Positions 1-6,469 of a stretch of DNA of 8,539 nucleotides are shown in pieces. The first letter of the stretch is position 1. Each line of letters opens with the position of its first letter. Both the position numbers and the translations under genes were made by a program. Under the pieces are notes generated by a model, which saw only the letters and a list, made by a program, of their open reading frames with translations, searched no databases and was not told the origin of the DNA. The DNA comes from an uncultured Bacillota bacterium (GTDB lineage: Bacteria; Bacillota; JAAYKD01): positions 1-8,539 of the forward strand of contig CALCNS010000201.1 of the NCBI GenBank assembly GCA_937897315.1. Direction: 5' to 3'.

Positions 1-165
1 CTGACTGCTTTCATCGCTCAAGCCAGCCAAGGAGATAACGCTCACGGCACGACTAGTTACTACGCCTTATATGCGGTTGGTTTATTGCTCTTTCTCATAA
101 CTTTCTCCATGAATTTATTTGCCCATCGCCTCATCCAAAGGAAGAAGGAGGCCGCAGCATTATGA
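1..165 (+). CDS. pstC: Phosphate ABC transporter permease PstC, C-terminal end (partial)
   Basis: Frame 1 is open from the window edge to a TGA at 163-165, giving the last 54 residues of a protein that begins upstream. The fragment has a short extracytoplasmic stretch with the motif GDNAHGTTSYYALYAVG, then a hydrophobic segment (about residues 22-40) and a basic tail ending QRKKEAAAL. This is the usual C-terminus of PstC, one of the two membrane subunits of the high-affinity phosphate importer. Its stop overlaps the pstA start by four bases (ATGA), a translational coupling arrangement expected for two subunits made in equal amounts. The identity rests partly on pstA following it. The catalytically informative EAA loop and any Pho-regulated promoter lie outside the window. 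Confidence 0.9.
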   Translation: MTAFIAQASQGDNAHGTTSYYALYAVGLLLFLITFSMNLFAHRLIQRKKEAAAL

Positions 166-1028
166 AAAACCCTATCAGTTACAACAAGAGAAGAGAGTTT
201 AGTAATAAGCTTGCTCATTTCTTGTTTGCTACGGCAGCTTTTGTCAGCATTTTCGTGCTCGTTATCTTACTGTCAGACCTCATTGCCAGAGGGTCACGAT
301 TCATCAATTGGGAGTTCTTTATGAACTTTCCCTCACGCTTTGCGTCAAAATCAGGCATTCTTCCCGCCATGCTCGGTAGTCTTTGGCTGGTGGTCTTGAC
401 TGCCCTCATCTCCATACCATTGTCTATCAGCGCAGCAGTATATTTGGAAGAGTATGCCATGGAGAACCGCTTCACTCGCTTTATCAAAATTAACATTTCA
501 AATCTGGCTGGGGTTCCCTCCATTGTTTATGGTATTTTGGGGCTGTCCTTCTTTGTCAGAACACTTGGTTTAGGTCGAAGCATCCTCTCAGGAGCATTGA
601 CCATGTCACTCCTCATTATGCCCATTATGATCGTCGCAACTCAAGAAGCCATCCGAATGATTCCGGCATCGCTTCGGGAAGGATCTTATGCACTAGGCGC
701 TTCCAAATGGAAGACGGTGAAAGGGATTGTGCTTCCGAGTGCGTTACCCGGCATCCTTACCGGTGTTATACTCGCCATTTCACGGGCGCTGGGAGAATCG
801 GCTCCCCTCTTATTGGTAGGTGCATTCAGCTTTGTTAGCACCTTGCCAAAAGGCATCATGGACTCCTTCATCGTGATGCCCATACAGATCTATACTTGGA
901 TGAGCAAACCCAGTGCCGATTTCCGAGACCTTACCGCAGCCGCGATTATGATTCTTATGGCGTTATTATTAACACTAAACATGACAGCCATTATTATCCG
1001 CAACAAATTCCAGCAAACCTATGAGTAA
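162..1028 (+). CDS. pstA: Phosphate ABC transporter permease PstA
   Basis: This 288-residue inner membrane protein pairs with PstC to form the phosphate channel of the PstSCAB importer. Hydrophobic segments lie at about residues 18-41, 68-95, 118-137, 142-160, 196-222 and 257-279, matching the six-helix layout of PstA. The cytoplasmic loop that docks on the ATPase (EAA-type motif) is visible as EGSYALGASKWKTVKGIVLP (173-192), followed by the conserved SRALGESAPLL (207-217). The length is normal for the family. The ATG overlaps the pstC stop (ATGA), and AAGGAG at 145-150 is an acceptable ribosome binding site. pstS, not pstB, follows 64 bases downstream; pstB lies on the opposite strand. It should not be confused with the c-di-AMP receptor family that is also called PstA and is present here as darA. 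Confidence 0.96.
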   Translation: MKNPISYNKRREFSNKLAHFLFATAAFVSIFVLVILLSDLIARGSRFINWEFFMNFPSRFASKSGILPAMLGSLWLVVLTALISIPLSISAAVYLEEYAMENRFTRFIKINISNLAGVPSIVYGILGLSFFVRTLGLGRSILSGALTMSLLIMPIMIVATQEAIRMIPASLREGSYALGASKWKTVKGIVLPSALPGILTGVILAISRALGESAPLLLVGAFSFVSTLPKGIMDSFIVMPIQIYTWMSKPSADFRDLTAAAIMILMALLLTLNMTAIIIRNKFQQTYE

Positions 1029-1029
1029 A

Positions 1030-1056
1030 CCAAATCAGAACAAAAGTTCTGATTGG
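1030..1056 (+). other. Stem-loop between pstA and pstS
   Basis: AATCAGAAC (1033-1041) and GTTCTGATT (1046-1054) form a perfect 9-bp stem with an AAAA loop. Two further C-G pairs are possible at the base if A1032 is bulged. The sequence that follows is GGATATAAAT, with no run of T, so it is not a standard intrinsic terminator. Such hairpins between transporter genes often protect the 3' end of the upstream message or mark a processing site, allowing the binding-protein gene to be expressed at a different level from the permease. That role is inferred; only the hairpin is seen. Confidence 0.6.
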
Positions 1057-1092
1057 ATATAAATATAGAGGTAAATTTGAAAGGAGATACTT

Positions 1093-2058
1093 ATGAAAAG
1101 TACACTAAGAAAAAAATGGATGACAACTTTTATCCTACTACTCGTTGCATTGCTCACTCTATCTGCTTGTAATACCCCAGCTCCCGCACCGGCTCCTACC
1201 CCTACACCCACTCCGGCACCCGCAAAACTGACAGGTGACATCATCATCGATGGCTCCAGTACTGTCTTCCCCATTACAGAAGCAGTTGCAGAAGAATTCC
1301 GTAAAGTCAACCCGGATGTAAACATCTCTATAGGTGTATCGGGAACCGGTGGCGGTTTTAAGAAGTTTACCATTGGTGAAACCGATATCAGTAATGCATC
1401 CCGTCCCATTAAGGAAAGTGAAGCAGCGATTGCGAAAGAAAACAAAATTGATTATGTAGAGTTCCAAATCGCTTTTGACGGGTTATCTGTTATGGTAAAT
1501 AAGTCCAATGATTTCGTGGAAAGCCTAACCATGGACGAATTAAAGGCGATTTGGAGCCCGGATTCTACCGTAAAAACATGGCGTGATGTTCGAGCTGAAT
1601 GGCCCAATGAACCCATAAAGTTATATGCGCCGGGTACCGATTCCGGAACCTTCGATTATTTTACAGAAGTGGTCAATGGTAAATCTGGTGCAGTCCGCAC
1701 GGACTTTACCCCCAGCGAAGATGACAACGTCTTAGTGCAAGGCATTGCCGGTGACAAATACTCTTTAGGCTTCTTTGGTTTCGCTTACTATGTTGAGAAC
1801 AAAGATATTCTAAAAATCGTCAAAATCGATGCTGGAAAAGGTCCGGTTGAACCAACCTTCGAAACCATAAAAGATGGCACCTACGCTCCGCTATCTCGCC
1901 CGGTATTCATGTATGTTACAGAGAAAGCTTTGGTAAAAGATCACGTCAATGCCTTTGTTACATACTTCCTCACTGAGGGAACAGATTTAATCAAAGAAGT
2001 TGGCTATGTGCAACTGGAAGAATCCCTCTACGCCGAAGGGCTGGCGAAGCTGAAATAA
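1093..2058 (+). CDS. pstS: Phosphate-binding lipoprotein PstS
   Basis: This 321-residue protein is the extracytoplasmic phosphate receptor of the Pst importer. A basic N-terminus (MKSTLRKKW) and a hydrophobic core lead to the lipobox LSAC, so Cys26 is the predicted lipidated residue, tethering the protein to the outer face of the membrane. An alternating Pro/Ala and Pro/Thr spacer (29-44) comes before the folded domain. Phosphate-binding loops are recognisable: DGSSTV (53-58), SGTGGGF (83-89), ISNASRP (99-105) and PGTDSGT (180-186). The length fits a Gram-positive PstS. AAAGGAGA at 1080-1087 sits at good distance from the ATG. It follows pstA after a stem-loop and ends just before a strong terminator, so it closes the plus-strand unit. 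In most bacteria pstS is the first gene of the operon. Whether another pstS lies upstream of pstC cannot be seen. Confidence 0.96.
   Translation: MKSTLRKKWMTTFILLLVALLTLSACNTPAPAPAPTPTPTPAPAKLTGDIIIDGSSTVFPITEAVAEEFRKVNPDVNISIGVSGTGGGFKKFTIGETDISNASRPIKESEAAIAKENKIDYVEFQIAFDGLSVMVNKSNDFVESLTMDELKAIWSPDSTVKTWRDVRAEWPNEPIKLYAPGTDSGTFDYFTEVVNGKSGAVRTDFTPSEDDNVLVQGIAGDKYSLGFFGFAYYVENKDILKIVKIDAGKGPVEPTFETIKDGTYAPLSRPVFMYVTEKALVKDHVNAFVTYFLTEGTDLIKEVGYVQLEESLYAEGLAKLK
1177..1224 (+). repeat. Low-complexity Pro-Ala/Pro-Thr linker within pstS
   Basis: Every second codon is proline across 16 residues (positions 29-44 of PstS), alternating first with alanine, then threonine, then alanine again. It lies directly after the lipidated cysteine and before the first beta strand of the binding domain. 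It probably acts as a stiff spacer lifting the receptor off the membrane and possibly into the cell wall layer. The CC-rich tandem dipeptide codons are prone to length change by slippage, so this stretch may vary between strains. Confidence 0.8.
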
Positions 2059-2106
2059 AGCAAAGAAGTCCGAAAGAAGCAACGCTTCTTTCGGACTTCT
2101 TTGTTT
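2059..2106. terminator. Bidirectional intrinsic terminator between pstS and darA
   Basis: The 20 bases at 2061-2080 are perfectly complementary to 2084-2103, with a three-base AAC loop, and A2059/G2060 can add pairs with T2105/T2104. The hairpin starts right after the pstS stop at 2056-2058. On the plus strand it is followed by TTGTTTACTT, and on the minus strand by CTTTATTTC, so both exits are T-rich though neither has an unbroken U-tract. Its place between two converging stop codons (pstS and darA) supports termination of both transcripts. Confidence 0.88.
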
Positions 2107-2112
2107 ACTTCC

Positions 2113-2484
2113 TTACTTTTGTTCAGGGGGAGTGGACGCTTCTGGTTGTAGTAACTGGGTGAGGTTTATTTTCTCTGCATCTAGCACAAAGATAATCGCA
2201 CCGCCCACCACTACTTCAACCGGATAATGTGGCATAGCCCCCATGAAACCACCAATTGTTGGGGTGGCATTCATTAGCTGAGTGCGAGCATGACAATGGG
2301 TTTTAATTAGATCCACCACTTGGTCCACTTGTTCAGGGTCTACACCAATGAGCAGAGTGGAGTTCCCTGTGCTCAAAAATCCACCGGTACTGGATATGCG
2401 AGTCGAGCGAAAATTGTTCTCTCTTAACGCATCGCCTAAGTTTCGATAATCTTGATCTTGGATAATGGCTACAATTAATTTCAT
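2113..2484 (-). CDS. darA: Cyclic-di-AMP receptor, DarA (PII-like) family
   Basis: This 123-residue cytosolic protein belongs to the PII-like family that binds the second messenger c-di-AMP (DarA in Bacillus, called PstA in Staphylococcus). The opening MKLIVAIIQDQDYRNL, the loop NNFRSTRISSTGGFLSTGN (23-41) and YPVEVVVGGAIIFVL (87-101) are typical. As I recall the solved homologues, the ligand contacts include Asn24, Arg26, Thr28, Phe36, Leu37, Asn41 and Gly47; all are present. The start is ATG at 2484, where homologues begin and where AAAGGAGG precedes it. An in-frame TTG at 2601 would add 39 residues with no family resemblance. The C-terminus runs about a dozen residues past the usual end (LQPEASTPPEQK). 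It is the last gene after phoR, 127 bases downstream, and its ribosome binding site is buried in an inverted repeat. The downstream target of DarA proteins is not settled. Confidence 0.93.
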   Translation of the reverse strand: MKLIVAIIQDQDYRNLGDALRENNFRSTRISSTGGFLSTGNSTLLIGVDPEQVDQVVDLIKTHCHARTQLMNATPTIGGFMGAMPHYPVEVVVGGAIIFVLDAEKINLTQLLQPEASTPPEQK

Positions 2485-2582
2485 AGCGTTTCCTCCTTTA
2501 GCAGAATTCGTATCTATCGAGCGAAACTCCGAGGAATTCCGAACAATCTCTTCAATACTGTATTCTGCTGGGAGGAAACGCT
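2485..2582 (-). promoter_or_regulatory. Long stem-loop burying the darA ribosome binding site
   Basis: In the minus-strand RNA the 5' arm (2582 to 2562) reads AGCGUUUCCUCC, then C, then AGCAGAAU. The 3' arm (2507 to 2485) reads AUUCUGCU, then AAA, then GGAGGAAACGCU. They pair as 12 bp plus 8 bp, separated by a C/AAA internal loop, closing a 54-base loop. The GGAGG of the darA ribosome binding site lies entirely in the 12-bp helix and the start codon follows immediately. If the helix forms, initiation should be blocked. No T-run follows, so it is not a terminator. The trigger (ligand, protein, upstream translation or an internal promoter that omits the 5' arm) is unknown. Confidence 0.7.
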
Positions 2583-2611
2583 TTCCTTCTTTTTTCTTCA
2601 ATTCAGTGGGT

Positions 2612-4288
2612 TTACAATTTTGGGAATAGAATACTAATTTGCGTACCTTTACCCGGCTTACTTAGCAAGTCAATGGAAGCTCCATGTACTCGAGCGCCGT
2701 GCTTGACAATAGCTAATCCCAGGCCGGTACCGTCAATTTTACGAGAATGGGTTTTATCTGCTCGGAAGAAACGTTCAAAAACACGATTTTGATCCTCTAA
2801 TTCAATACCCATTCCGGTATCTTTCACTCGGAACATCACGGTGTCACCTTTGCTTTGAACCGTAACCTCTATCAAACCATCGAGTTTATTATACTTCACT
2901 GCGTTATCGCAAAGGTTGAAAATCATTTCTTCCAAGAGGACTTTGCTTCCTAAAACCAAGGAAGGTTCTCCGTGAAGCTCCGCTTTTAAACGCATCCCAT
3001 CCATTTGTGGTTGTAAGCGTTTGAGAACTTCTGCGGAAAGTGAGTAAAGGTCAACCGGTTCGGGGTTCATGGGGGTTTTGTTCTCATCGAGTTTGGAAAT
3101 CTTAATAATATCTTCAACTAAGTGTATGAGACGCTGTGCTTCCTGATGGATACGCTCAATAAATTGTGGGATGTCCTCGGGTTTTACTAAACCATTCTTA
3201 ATGATTTCTGCATAACCCGATATGGATTGAAGAGGTGTCTTTAGTTCGTGAGATACATTGGCTGTAAACTCACGCCGAACCTGATCCGCGGCCTGTCGAT
3301 CGGTCACATCGAGGATAAACAGCACAGCTCCACTAAATTTCTCTTCGTAACAAACGGGATGCGCCAAAAACTGGTAGGTCTTTCTTCGGTAGTTCAAAAG
3401 CATTTCTTCGCTTTGCTCACAAGTTAGCTTGTCAAAAAGGTTCTTTAAGTCTTGGCTCCTCGTTATAAGTAGAAGATTTTTTCCAATTATGTTCTCTTTG
3501 GGGAGTTCTAACATTTGTGTTGCGGTTGCATTGATGGTTAGTATTTCTTTTTGGGCATTCAGCAGGATTAAGCCATTGCTCATATGACCGGTAATGGTTT
3601 CAAACTCCAATTTTGCTTTTTGCATGGCATTCATTTGGTCTTGCAATTGTCTGTTCTGATGTTCTATGCGACCCAGTAATGGAGAAAGTTCTTCGTATGT
3701 GTCATTTTCTAGAGGGTGATTGAGGTCCAATCGATTGAGCGGCTCCATCAGTCTTCGGGTTTCCTGGCTTGCCAGGAAAAACGAAACGATACCAATAAGA
3801 ACGATAAAGAACACGAACCATGGAATCAACTGCCAAAGGGAAGCCCAGATGCTATCGGTGGTCACGGCAGTTCTCAGAACCTGCTGATTGGGCAACAATA
3901 AAGCATAATAAAAAGTTTGCTGCCGTAGCGTATCGGAAGAACGAATTGATTGGCTACTACCGGTGTTGCGTGCTTCCATAATTTCGGGACGGTTGTTGTG
4001 ATTCTCCATGGTAGCGAAATTGCTGTAGTTATCGAATAATACTGTTCCGTCCTCCGCCACCAAGGTGATTCGATTGAGTAAAGCGCGATTGGGAGCATTT
4101 CTTAGCCCCTCTAAATAAGAGAATCCTCCGGTCTCGATACCAACAGAATAAATAAGGGCTTCTTTTCGCAATTCTGCCTGTGTACTTTCATAACTGCTAC
4201 GGTAAAGAAGACCAAAAATTAGACCGCTACTAATCAGCGCAGCGAATATCGAGTAAAGGAAGATTCTTAAAAAAACATTCTTTCTCAT
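2612..4288 (-). CDS. phoR: Phosphate-regulon sensor histidine kinase PhoR
   Basis: This 558-residue membrane kinase should autophosphorylate when phosphate is scarce and pass the phosphate to the response regulator encoded just upstream. A first membrane helix (about 6-28) and a second (about 153-173) flank a roughly 120-residue extracytoplasmic domain containing LVAEDGTVLFDN and MENHNNRPEI, typical of Gram-positive PhoR. A short HAMP-like linker with coiled-coil character (about 175-228) and a PAS domain (about 230-330) follow. The phosphoacceptor is His347 in NVSHELKTPL. ATP-binding motifs are FNLCDNAVKYN (457-467), DTGMGI (490-495), FERFFRAD (504-511) and GTGLGLAI (520-527). All key residues are present. 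The ATG overlaps the phoB stop by four bases (ATGA) and has only a weak ribosome binding site, so it probably depends on translational coupling to phoB. Confidence 0.93.
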   Translation of the reverse strand: MRKNVFLRIFLYSIFAALISSGLIFGLLYRSSYESTQAELRKEALIYSVGIETGGFSYLEGLRNAPNRALLNRITLVAEDGTVLFDNYSNFATMENHNNRPEIMEARNTGSSQSIRSSDTLRQQTFYYALLLPNQQVLRTAVTTDSIWASLWQLIPWFVFFIVLIGIVSFFLASQETRRLMEPLNRLDLNHPLENDTYEELSPLLGRIEHQNRQLQDQMNAMQKAKLEFETITGHMSNGLILLNAQKEILTINATATQMLELPKENIIGKNLLLITRSQDLKNLFDKLTCEQSEEMLLNYRRKTYQFLAHPVCYEEKFSGAVLFILDVTDRQAADQVRREFTANVSHELKTPLQSISGYAEIIKNGLVKPEDIPQFIERIHQEAQRLIHLVEDIIKISKLDENKTPMNPEPVDLYSLSAEVLKRLQPQMDGMRLKAELHGEPSLVLGSKVLLEEMIFNLCDNAVKYNKLDGLIEVTVQSKGDTVMFRVKDTGMGIELEDQNRVFERFFRADKTHSRKIDGTGLGLAIVKHGARVHGASIDLLSKPGKGTQISILFPKL

Positions 4289-4959
4289 TGTAAATTCACC
4301 AACCGATATCCCATGCCCCTAACCGTTTCAATCATATCTCCACAGGCTCCCAGCTTTTGTCGCAGGGTTCTAATGTGAACATCCACGGTGCGAGTTTCTC
4401 CAGGGAAATCATATCCCCAAATGTCGGTTAATAACACGTCGCGTGTATAAACAATACCGGGTGTTCTCATTAGGTGATGAAGTAATTGAAATTCCTTTAA
4501 GGTAAGATTGACCGGCTCCTCTCCTACAAAAACCAAATGCTTTGTTTCATGCAAACTCAAAGCACCGATTTGAAGGACATCTTCTTGATTGCCGCGTCCG
4601 CTCCTTCGCAAGACGGCTTTCACCCTTGAAACCAATTCCATCATACCAAACGGTTTGGTGATGTAATCATCCGCCCCACTATCGAGCCCGGAGACTTTGT
4701 CAAACTCAGTTCCTTTCGCAGTTGCCATAATGACTGGTACATCCTTAGTATAAGGAGTATGACGCATTTGCTTTAATATGCTTATCCCGTCTTTCCCGGG
4801 CAACATGATGTCAAGAATCACTAACTCGGGTAATTTGCTTTGCATCGCCGAGAAAAAGGGTTCGCTTTCGGCAAATCCTCTTGCATCAAAGCCGGTGGAT
4901 TGTAGGGTATACACAACTAATTCTCGAATATTGCGATCATCTTCAACCACATAAATCAT
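4285..4959 (-). CDS. phoB: Phosphate-regulon response regulator PhoB/PhoP
   Basis: This 224-residue OmpR/PhoB-type transcription factor is the expected partner of the PhoR encoded next. The receiver domain (1-116) has the acidic pair Asp7/Asp8, phosphoacceptor Asp50 in LVILDIMLPGKDG, Thr80 and Lys102 in YITKPF. The winged-helix DNA-binding domain (about 127-222) shows the family signature LTLKEFQLLHHLM (152-164) and TVDVHIRTLRQKLG followed by ETVRGMGYRL near the C-terminus. The ATG directly abuts the phoU stop (TAAATG), with AAGGAG inside the end of phoU (4973-4968). The four-base overlap with phoR makes them one translational unit. Target identity as the phosphate regulator is inferred from the neighbours pstB, phoU and phoR; sequence alone would only place it in the OmpR/PhoB family. 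The symbol phoP would suit Bacillus usage. Confidence 0.93.
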   Translation of the reverse strand: MIYVVEDDRNIRELVVYTLQSTGFDARGFAESEPFFSAMQSKLPELVILDIMLPGKDGISILKQMRHTPYTKDVPVIMATAKGTEFDKVSGLDSGADDYITKPFGMMELVSRVKAVLRRSGRGNQEDVLQIGALSLHETKHLVFVGEEPVNLTLKEFQLLHHLMRTPGIVYTRDVLLTDIWGYDFPGETRTVDVHIRTLRQKLGACGDMIETVRGMGYRLVNLQ

Positions 4960-5607
4960 TTAATCATCTCCTTCGCGTGATCCGGTAATGGAGAAGAGAA
5001 CCCATTCAGCAATGTTGGTCGCGTGGTCACCAATTCGTTCAAAGTATTTGGCGATCATCAGTAAATCCAAAGCTGCGTTAGCGTCACAGCATTGGGTGGC
5101 AATCCGTTCTACTAGAACACGTTTCATCTCATTAAAAAGTTCGTCTACGACATCGTCATAAGCAATGATCTTATGAGCCAGTTCAGCATCTTGGTTCACA
5201 TAGGCATCAATGCTTTCTATGACCATTTTCATGGTCGCTTTCGCCATTTCATCGATAGGTCGTACCATGTCTTCTTCGTGAATGCTACCAAAGGTGATGA
5301 TTTCCGAAATGTCGGCGGCCTGATCCCCAATGCGTTCCATATCGGTAATCATTTTTAAAGCGGAGGAGATTTGTCTTAAGTCACGGGCCACCGGTTGCTG
5401 TTGTAAGAGAAGTCTTAGGCAGTGACTTTCAATCTCGCGCTCTTTTCTATCGATTTCAGCATCGGCTGCCATGGTTTTACGTGCCAAACCCTCATCGTTT
5501 TCTAACAAGGCCTGGTTAGCATCGGCAATAATCGTTTCACAAAGCGTACCCATTTCAATCATATATTGATTCAGTAGGGCGAGCTGTTCGTCAAATTTAC
5601 TCCGCAT
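4960..5607 (-). CDS. phoU: Phosphate signalling regulator PhoU
   Basis: This 215-residue cytosolic all-helical protein is the negative regulator that connects the Pst transporter to the PhoR kinase when phosphate is plentiful. It has the two-fold repeat of the family, each half carrying the metal-binding E-R-I-G-D signature: DMERIGDQAADI (89-100) and YFERIGDHATNIAEW (188-202). I chose ATG at 5607, giving the family-like start MRSKFDEQL. The TTG at 5616 would lie one base from the GGGAGG ribosome binding site (5623-5618), too close to be used, while ATG 5607 is ten bases away. With this start, a single base separates the pstB stop from phoU. The phoB start follows its stop without a gap. Length is normal for PhoU. 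Confidence 0.95.
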   Translation of the reverse strand: MRSKFDEQLALLNQYMIEMGTLCETIIADANQALLENDEGLARKTMAADAEIDRKEREIESHCLRLLLQQQPVARDLRQISSALKMITDMERIGDQAADISEIITFGSIHEEDMVRPIDEMAKATMKMVIESIDAYVNQDAELAHKIIAYDDVVDELFNEMKRVLVERIATQCCDANAALDLLMIAKYFERIGDHATNIAEWVLFSITGSREGDD

Positions 5608-5608
5608 G

Positions 5609-6364
5609 TTAGCCAAACCTCCCAGTAATGTAATCTTCGGTGCGTTGATCTTTTGGCATGGAGAATAATTGGTCTGTTGTAGCCATTTCGATGACTTCTC
5701 CCAATAAAAAGAAAGCGGTCAAATCTGAAGTACGTACGGCTTGTTGCATGTTATGTGTGACGATGACAATTGTGTACTTGGAGCTCAGTTCTAAAACCAA
5801 ATCTTCAATTTTGGCTGTGGATATGGGATCCAACGAAGAGGTGGGTTCATCCATGAGCAGGACTTCGGGTTCTACCGCCATAGCCCGAGCGATACACAAA
5901 CGCTGTTGTTGCCCTCCCGATAGTCCTAGAGCATTTCTTTTTAGGCGATCTTTGGTTTCTTCCCATATGGCAGCATTGCGAAGTGCCTGCTCTACAATAT
6001 CATCGAGCTTGGCTTTGTTACGAATGCCATGGGTTCGAGGTCCATAGGCAATATTGTCATAAATACTCATTGGGAAGGGGTTTGGCTTTTGGAAGACCAT
6101 CCCAACCCGTTTGCGCAATAGATTGACATCCATTTTACCGTAAATATCTTCTCCATCCAATAAGACTTCTCCTGTAATTTTGGCGGTCTCTACCAAGTCA
6201 TTCATCCGATTTAAGCTCTTTAAGAAAGAGGATTTGCCACAGCCCGATGGGCCGATAAAGGCAGTCACTTTTTTTTCGGGTATATGCATTGATATATCCT
6301 TTAATGCATGGAAGTCACCATAATGTAAGTTCAATTGATTGATGGTGAGTTTATCCTTGTCCAT
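5609..6364 (-). CDS. pstB: Phosphate ABC transporter ATP-binding protein PstB
   Basis: This 251-residue ATPase powers phosphate import through PstC/PstA at the cytoplasmic face of the membrane. It contains Walker A GPSGCGKS (38-45), the Q-loop in [17 protein letters not shown] (Gln92) that is distinctive for PstB, the ABC signature LSGGQQQR (148-155), Walker B VLLMDEP with catalytic Glu173, the D-loop SSLDP and the switch His204. Length and motifs are standard and nothing is missing. The ATG at 6364 has AAAGGAG at 6377-6371. It is the first gene of the minus-strand unit pstB-phoU-phoB-phoR-darA, downstream of a tandem hexamer array. The channel subunits it serves are encoded about 5 kb away on the opposite strand. 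Confidence 0.97.
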   Translation of the reverse strand: MDKDKLTINQLNLHYGDFHALKDISMHIPEKKVTAFIGPSGCGKSSFLKSLNRMNDLVETAKITGEVLLDGEDIYGKMDVNLLRKRVGMVFQKPNPFPMSIYDNIAYGPRTHGIRNKAKLDDIVEQALRNAAIWEETKDRLKRNALGLSGGQQQRLCIARAMAVEPEVLLMDEPTSSLDPISTAKIEDLVLELSSKYTIVIVTHNMQQAVRTSDLTAFFLLGEVIEMATTDQLFSMPKDQRTEDYITGRFG

Positions 6365-6380
6365 CGTAAACTCCTTTCAT

Positions 6381-6469
6381 TGTACCTATTTGTACCGATT
6401 CTACCTGTAAACTAATTGTAAAATTTTAATGTAAAGTCCAAAAGAGAGCCTTGGTAAAATCCTTGTTAA
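6381..6469 (-). promoter_or_regulatory. Tandem Pho-box-like hexamers upstream of pstB
   Basis: Read on the minus strand, hexamers lie at 6469-6464 (TTAACA), 6458-6453 (TTTACC), 6435-6430, 6422-6417 and 6411-6406 (all TTTACA), then 6396-6391 and 6386-6381 (both GGTACA). TTTACA and TTAACA fit the Bacillus PhoP consensus TT(A/C/T)A(C/T)A, and two of the gaps (6459-6463 and 6412-6416) are the expected five bases, giving 11-bp spacing. Others are off-phase (13 and 15 bp). The array points toward pstB, whose operon encodes the regulator, so autoregulation under phosphate limitation is likely. Its effect on the divergent amidohydrolase gene is unknown. Confidence 0.55.
6398..6403 (-). promoter_or_regulatory. 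Candidate -10 element for the pstB operon
   Basis: TAGAAT on the minus strand (6403-6398) differs from TATAAT at one position and would start transcription near 6391, leaving a leader of about 27 bases that still includes the AAAGGAG ribosome binding site. No good -35 lies 17 bases upstream; instead TTTACA hexamers occupy that area, as expected for a promoter activated by a PhoB/PhoP-type regulator. TACAAA (6394-6389) is an alternative. Confidence 0.3.

Noticed and set aside
1035..1445. Antisense open frame with a Gly-Val/Gly-Ala repeat stretch
   Set aside because: It is the mirror of the Pro-Ala/Pro-Thr linker and binding domain of pstS. The repeat is explained by the linker codons, and no ribosome binding site or family resemblance supports it.
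2508..2561. The inverted repeat before darA as a small invertible DNA switch
   Set aside because: The spacer is only 54 bases with no recombinase gene nearby, and the overlap with the ribosome binding site is better explained by RNA-level control.
2485..2601. Extending darA to the upstream TTG at 2601 (162 residues)
   Set aside because: The family starts at MKLIVAIIQDQD, AAAGGAGG sits before ATG 2484, and the TTG lacks a ribosome binding site. It is kept only as a weak alternative-isoform idea.
5608..5616. TTG at 5616 as the phoU start
   Set aside because: It lies one base from the GGGAGG ribosome binding site. ATG 5607 has workable spacing and gives the family-like start MRSKFDEQL.
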